From Actinomycetota bacterium (lineage in GTDB: Bacteria > Actinomycetota > Actinomycetes > Streptosporangiales > Streptosporangiaceae), in assembly GCA_003168295.1 (NCBI GenBank), contig PMST01000304.1, positions 1 through 7,846 of the forward strand: 7,846 nt of DNA, in the 5' to 3' direction. The first letter of the stretch is position 1. Each line of letters starts with the position of its first letter. Under the pieces are notes generated by a model, which did no database searches, had not been told where the DNA came from, and saw only the letters and a program-made list of their open reading frames with translations. Positions 5,955 through 7,846 of the stretch are shown piece after piece. The position numbers and the translations under genes were made by a program.

Positions 5955-6040
5955 GGTCCGCCCGCCAGCGCGCCGAGAACCGCGGTGCCGATACCGCTTC
6001 CGGTCAGCACCACCGACTCGGTACCGCGCGCGGCTCGCTC
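5954..6040 (-). pseudogene. pgl: Remnant of 6-phosphogluconolactonase gene (pgl)
   Basis: Directly after the opcA stop, the minus strand reads ERAARGTESVVLTGSGIG and then TAVLGALAGGP. This closely resembles the segment near residues 25-60 of actinobacterial 6-phosphogluconolactonase (pattern ARG-ASVVLTGG-IG-AVL-ALA), the enzyme that hydrolyses the lactone made by the glucose-6-phosphate dehydrogenase encoded upstream. The normal N-terminus is absent: in this frame the upstream bases lie inside opcA and encode nothing pgl-like. The similarity stops at about 5954, exactly where the convergent glycosyltransferase gene ends; the frame then enters the 27-base repeats (SSSTAAPR twice). A GTG at 6013 opens a frame of 77 codons there, but no ribosome-binding site precedes it. 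The match is from memory of the family, not an alignment. The position after zwf-opcA is where pgl normally lies, which strengthens the call. Confidence 0.6.
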
Positions 6041-6042
6041 TG

Positions 6043-6951
6043 TTATCGGCCGTTGCCTGCCGCGAGCGCGTGCAGCGACTCGGCATAAACCTCGTCGGGC
6101 TCGAGCCTGCGCAGTTCCTCGGCGATCAGGTCAGCGGAATCGCGGCGGTGCAGGGCCACCCGGCGGTCGGGCCGCCCGGGCCAAGCCAGCGTGGCCGTCC
6201 GGCCGTCCGGCCGGGCCAGCATGATCTTGCCCTCGGGCGTGTCGAAGCTGACCTCGGTGATACCCGGGCCTGCGGACCCGCCGCGCTGCACTTCGATGCC
6301 CAGGCGCACACTGAGCCAGGACGCGATCAGGTCGGCGGTCGGGTTGGCGGGCTCCGCCAGCACCTCGCCGCTGAGCAGTTCGGGGTAGGGCTGGTCCAGG
6401 GTGGCGGCGAGCAAGGTACGCCAGGGCGTCGAACGCGTCCAGCTCAGGTCGGTGTCTCCCGGCTGGTATGACGTGGCCAGGCTCAGCAGCATGTCCTTGG
6501 GCGCCTCGCTGGCGGCCGCGTCCGTGACCCGGCGCTGGGCAACCGCGCCGAGCGAATCCGCACGGGGTGAGCTCGGCGCCTCGTCGGGCCACCAGGTGAC
6601 CACCGGGACGTCGGGAGCGAGCAGCGGCGCGACCACCGAGTCGGCGTGCTCGCCGAGCGGCCCGTACATCCGGAGCAAGATCGTCTCGCCAGGGCCGGTG
6701 TCGCCTACCCGGATCTCGGCGTCGAGCCGGGATTCGGCCTTGGGCTTGCGGGTGATGACGGCGAGCACCCGGCTCGGATGCTCACGGCCCGCCTGGCTGG
6801 CCGCCCGGACGGCATCGTACTGCGCGGCCTCATCGGTCACGATGATCAGCGTCAGCACCATACCGGAAGCGGGGCCGCCCAGCCGGCGGCGAGCCTGGGT
6901 GAGCGCCTCGAGGATCGCGCCGGTCGTCGTGTCGGTCAGGTCGATGGTCAT
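6043..6951 (-). CDS. opcA: OpcA, glucose-6-phosphate dehydrogenase assembly protein
   Basis: A 302-residue cytoplasmic protein that is full length for the OpcA family, which is needed for assembly or activation of glucose-6-phosphate dehydrogenase in cyanobacteria and actinobacteria. The family's N-terminal part is visible as MVLTLIIVTDEAAQYDAV and PSRVLAVITR. The central signature GETILLRMYGPLGEHADSV and then PVVTWWPDEAP (about 115-125) follow. The C-terminal part has TPWRTLLAATLDQPY, TADLIASWLSVRLG and VALHRRDSADLIAEELRRLEPDEVY. The start is ATG at 6951, with GGGAG about 5 bases upstream and only 10 bases after the zwf stop, so the two genes share a transcript and are probably translated together. 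Downstream, where pgl is normally found, only a fragment remains. Convergent with the glycosyltransferase gene; I see no terminator in the 88 bases between. Confidence 0.95.
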   Translation of the reverse strand: MTIDLTDTTTGAILEALTQARRRLGGPASGMVLTLIIVTDEAAQYDAVRAASQAGREHPSRVLAVITRKPKAESRLDAEIRVGDTGPGETILLRMYGPLGEHADSVVAPLLAPDVPVVTWWPDEAPSSPRADSLGAVAQRRVTDAAASEAPKDMLLSLATSYQPGDTDLSWTRSTPWRTLLAATLDQPYPELLSGEVLAEPANPTADLIASWLSVRLGIEVQRGGSAGPGITEVSFDTPEGKIMLARPDGRTATLAWPGRPDRRVALHRRDSADLIAEELRRLEPDEVYAESLHALAAGNGR

Positions 6952-6961
6952 TGCGGTCTCC

Positions 6962-7846
6962 CTACAAGCGGCGCCATGCCCGTCCGTCCCGTGCCATCAT
7001 CACGTCGGCCGACGCGGGGCCCCCTGATCCGGCCGGATACTGCTCCGGCTTGGTGTAGGAGGCCCAGAAGTCCTCGACAGGATCGAGGATCCGCCAGCCG
7101 AGCTCGACTTCTTGCTGCCGGGGAAACAGCGGCGGGTCGCCGATCAGGACGTCGAGCAGCAGCCGCTCGTAGGCCTCGGGGCTTGACTCGGTGAAAGACT
7201 CGCCGTAGGCGAAGTCCATGTTTACGTCCCGGACTTCCATCGCGGTGCCCGGCACCTTGGAGCCGAAACGCACGGTGATGCCCTCGTCCGGCTGGATCCT
7301 GATCACCAGCGCGTTCTGGCCGAGTTCCTCGGTGTCCGTGGCCGCGAACGGCAGGTGCGGCGCTCGCTGGAAGATCAGCGCGATCTCGGTCATACGGCGC
7401 GGCAGCCGCTTGCCCGCGCGCAGGCAGAACGGAACCCCGGCCCAGCGTCTGGTATCGACCCCAAGCCTGAGCGCGGCGTAGGTCTCGGTGCGGGAATCGG
7501 CGGGGATGCCTTCCTCCTCCAGGTAACCCCGCACCTGGCGGCCGCCCTGCCAGCCCGCCGAGTACTGCCCGCGCGCGGTGCCCGTCGCGAGGTCGGCGGG
7601 AAGCCGGACCGCGGACAGGACCTTCTCCTTTTCCATCCGCAGCGAGTCCGCGTCGAACGCCACTGGCTCCTCCATCGCAGTCAGCGCGAGGAGCTGCAGC
7701 AGGTGGTTCTGGATCACGTCCCGGGCGGCGCCGATGCCGTCGTAATACCCGGCCCGGCCGCCGATGCCGATGTCCTCGGCCATGGTGATCTGCACATGAT
7801 CCACGTAGCCGCGGTTCCAGATCGGCTCGTACATCTCGTTGGCGAA
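6962..7846 (-). CDS. zwf: Glucose-6-phosphate 1-dehydrogenase, C-terminal part (runs off right edge)
   Basis: The window holds the last 294 codons. The enzyme oxidises glucose-6-phosphate to 6-phosphogluconolactone with NADP (or NAD), the entry step of the oxidative pentose phosphate pathway. The frame is open to the window edge. It starts inside FANEMYEPIWNR, the conserved stretch shortly after the catalytic His region (itself outside the window). It continues with VQITMAEDIGIGGRAGYYD, RDVIQNHLLQLLALTAMEEP, the dimer-face segment KEKVLSAVRLP, then GVPFCLRAGKRLP and MTEIALIFQRAPH, all typical G6PD motifs. The C-terminal part has YERLLLDVLIGDPPLFPRQQEVELGWRILDP. The stop TAG at 6964-6962 is 10 bases before the opcA start. 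The apparent ATG at 7834 is internal methionine, not the start. Confidence 0.97.
   Translation of the reverse strand, partial: FANEMYEPIWNRGYVDHVQITMAEDIGIGGRAGYYDGIGAARDVIQNHLLQLLALTAMEEPVAFDADSLRMEKEKVLSAVRLPADLATGTARGQYSAGWQGGRQVRGYLEEEGIPADSRTETYAALRLGVDTRRWAGVPFCLRAGKRLPRRMTEIALIFQRAPHLPFAATDTEELGQNALVIRIQPDEGITVRFGSKVPGTAMEVRDVNMDFAYGESFTESSPEAYERLLLDVLIGDPPLFPRQQEVELGWRILDPVEDFWASYTKPEQYPAGSGGPASADVMMARDGRAWRRL

Noticed and set aside
5896..6471. 191-codon plus-strand frame crossing the 27-base repeats and antisense to opcA
   Set aside because: It lies almost wholly antisense to the conserved opcA gene. The residue composition is that of a shadow frame, although the GAGGAGGAA in the repeats looks like a ribosome-binding site.
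6401..7194. Long plus-strand frames antisense to opcA and zwf
   Set aside because: They mirror conserved coding sequence on the minus strand and show no protein family features.
1..7846. CRISPR array, tRNA or rRNA gene, insertion sequence, phage gene or toxin-antitoxin pair
   Set aside because: I looked for regularly spaced repeats, cloverleaf arms, transposase motifs and small paired genes on both strands and saw none.

Overview
The window comes from a high-GC actinobacterial chromosome. Most genes have G/C at nearly every third codon position, GTG and TTG starts follow strong AGGAGG sites, and the families present (a probable DUF5937-type ArsR regulator, a DUF1707 protein, OpcA beside glucose-6-phosphate dehydrogenase) are typical of Actinomycetes. 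I cannot name a genus from the sequence.

Layout: (1) 1-315, minus strand, is the N-terminal end of an MFS efflux-type transporter that runs off the left edge. It diverges from (2) an ArsR-family regulator at 377-1426 (+), a common efflux-plus-regulator pair. (3) 1616-2368 (-) is a short MscS-type channel, convergent with the regulator. (4) 2517-3194 (-) is an acetate/succinate-proton symporter of the AceTr (GPR1/FUN34/YaaH, SatP) family, closed by a very strong intrinsic terminator at 2459-2499. (5) 3195-3700 is a 506-base non-coding stretch. It includes a visibly AT-richer part with a near-palindrome, recurring TCAGAYG half-sites, a 23-base-period direct repeat and an inverted repeat. (6) 3701-4108 (+) is a small DUF1707 membrane protein. 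(7) 4296-5954 (+) is a multi-spanning GT-C-like membrane glycosyltransferase whose last codons lie in an exact 27-base tandem duplication. (8) 6043-6951 (-) is opcA and (9) 6962-7846 (-) is the C-terminal part of zwf, running off the right edge.

The most interesting point is at 5954-6040. Actinobacterial pentose-phosphate clusters normally run zwf-opcA-pgl. Directly after the opcA stop, the minus strand encodes about 28 residues closely resembling an early segment of 6-phosphogluconolactonase. This then breaks off where the convergent glycosyltransferase gene ends, at the edge of its 27-base tandem repeat. It looks like a pgl remnant left by a deletion or insertion, with the junction placed to within a few bases. 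No wholly new system is visible. The rest is ordinary actinobacterial gene content with an unusually structured regulatory region upstream of the acetate transporter.
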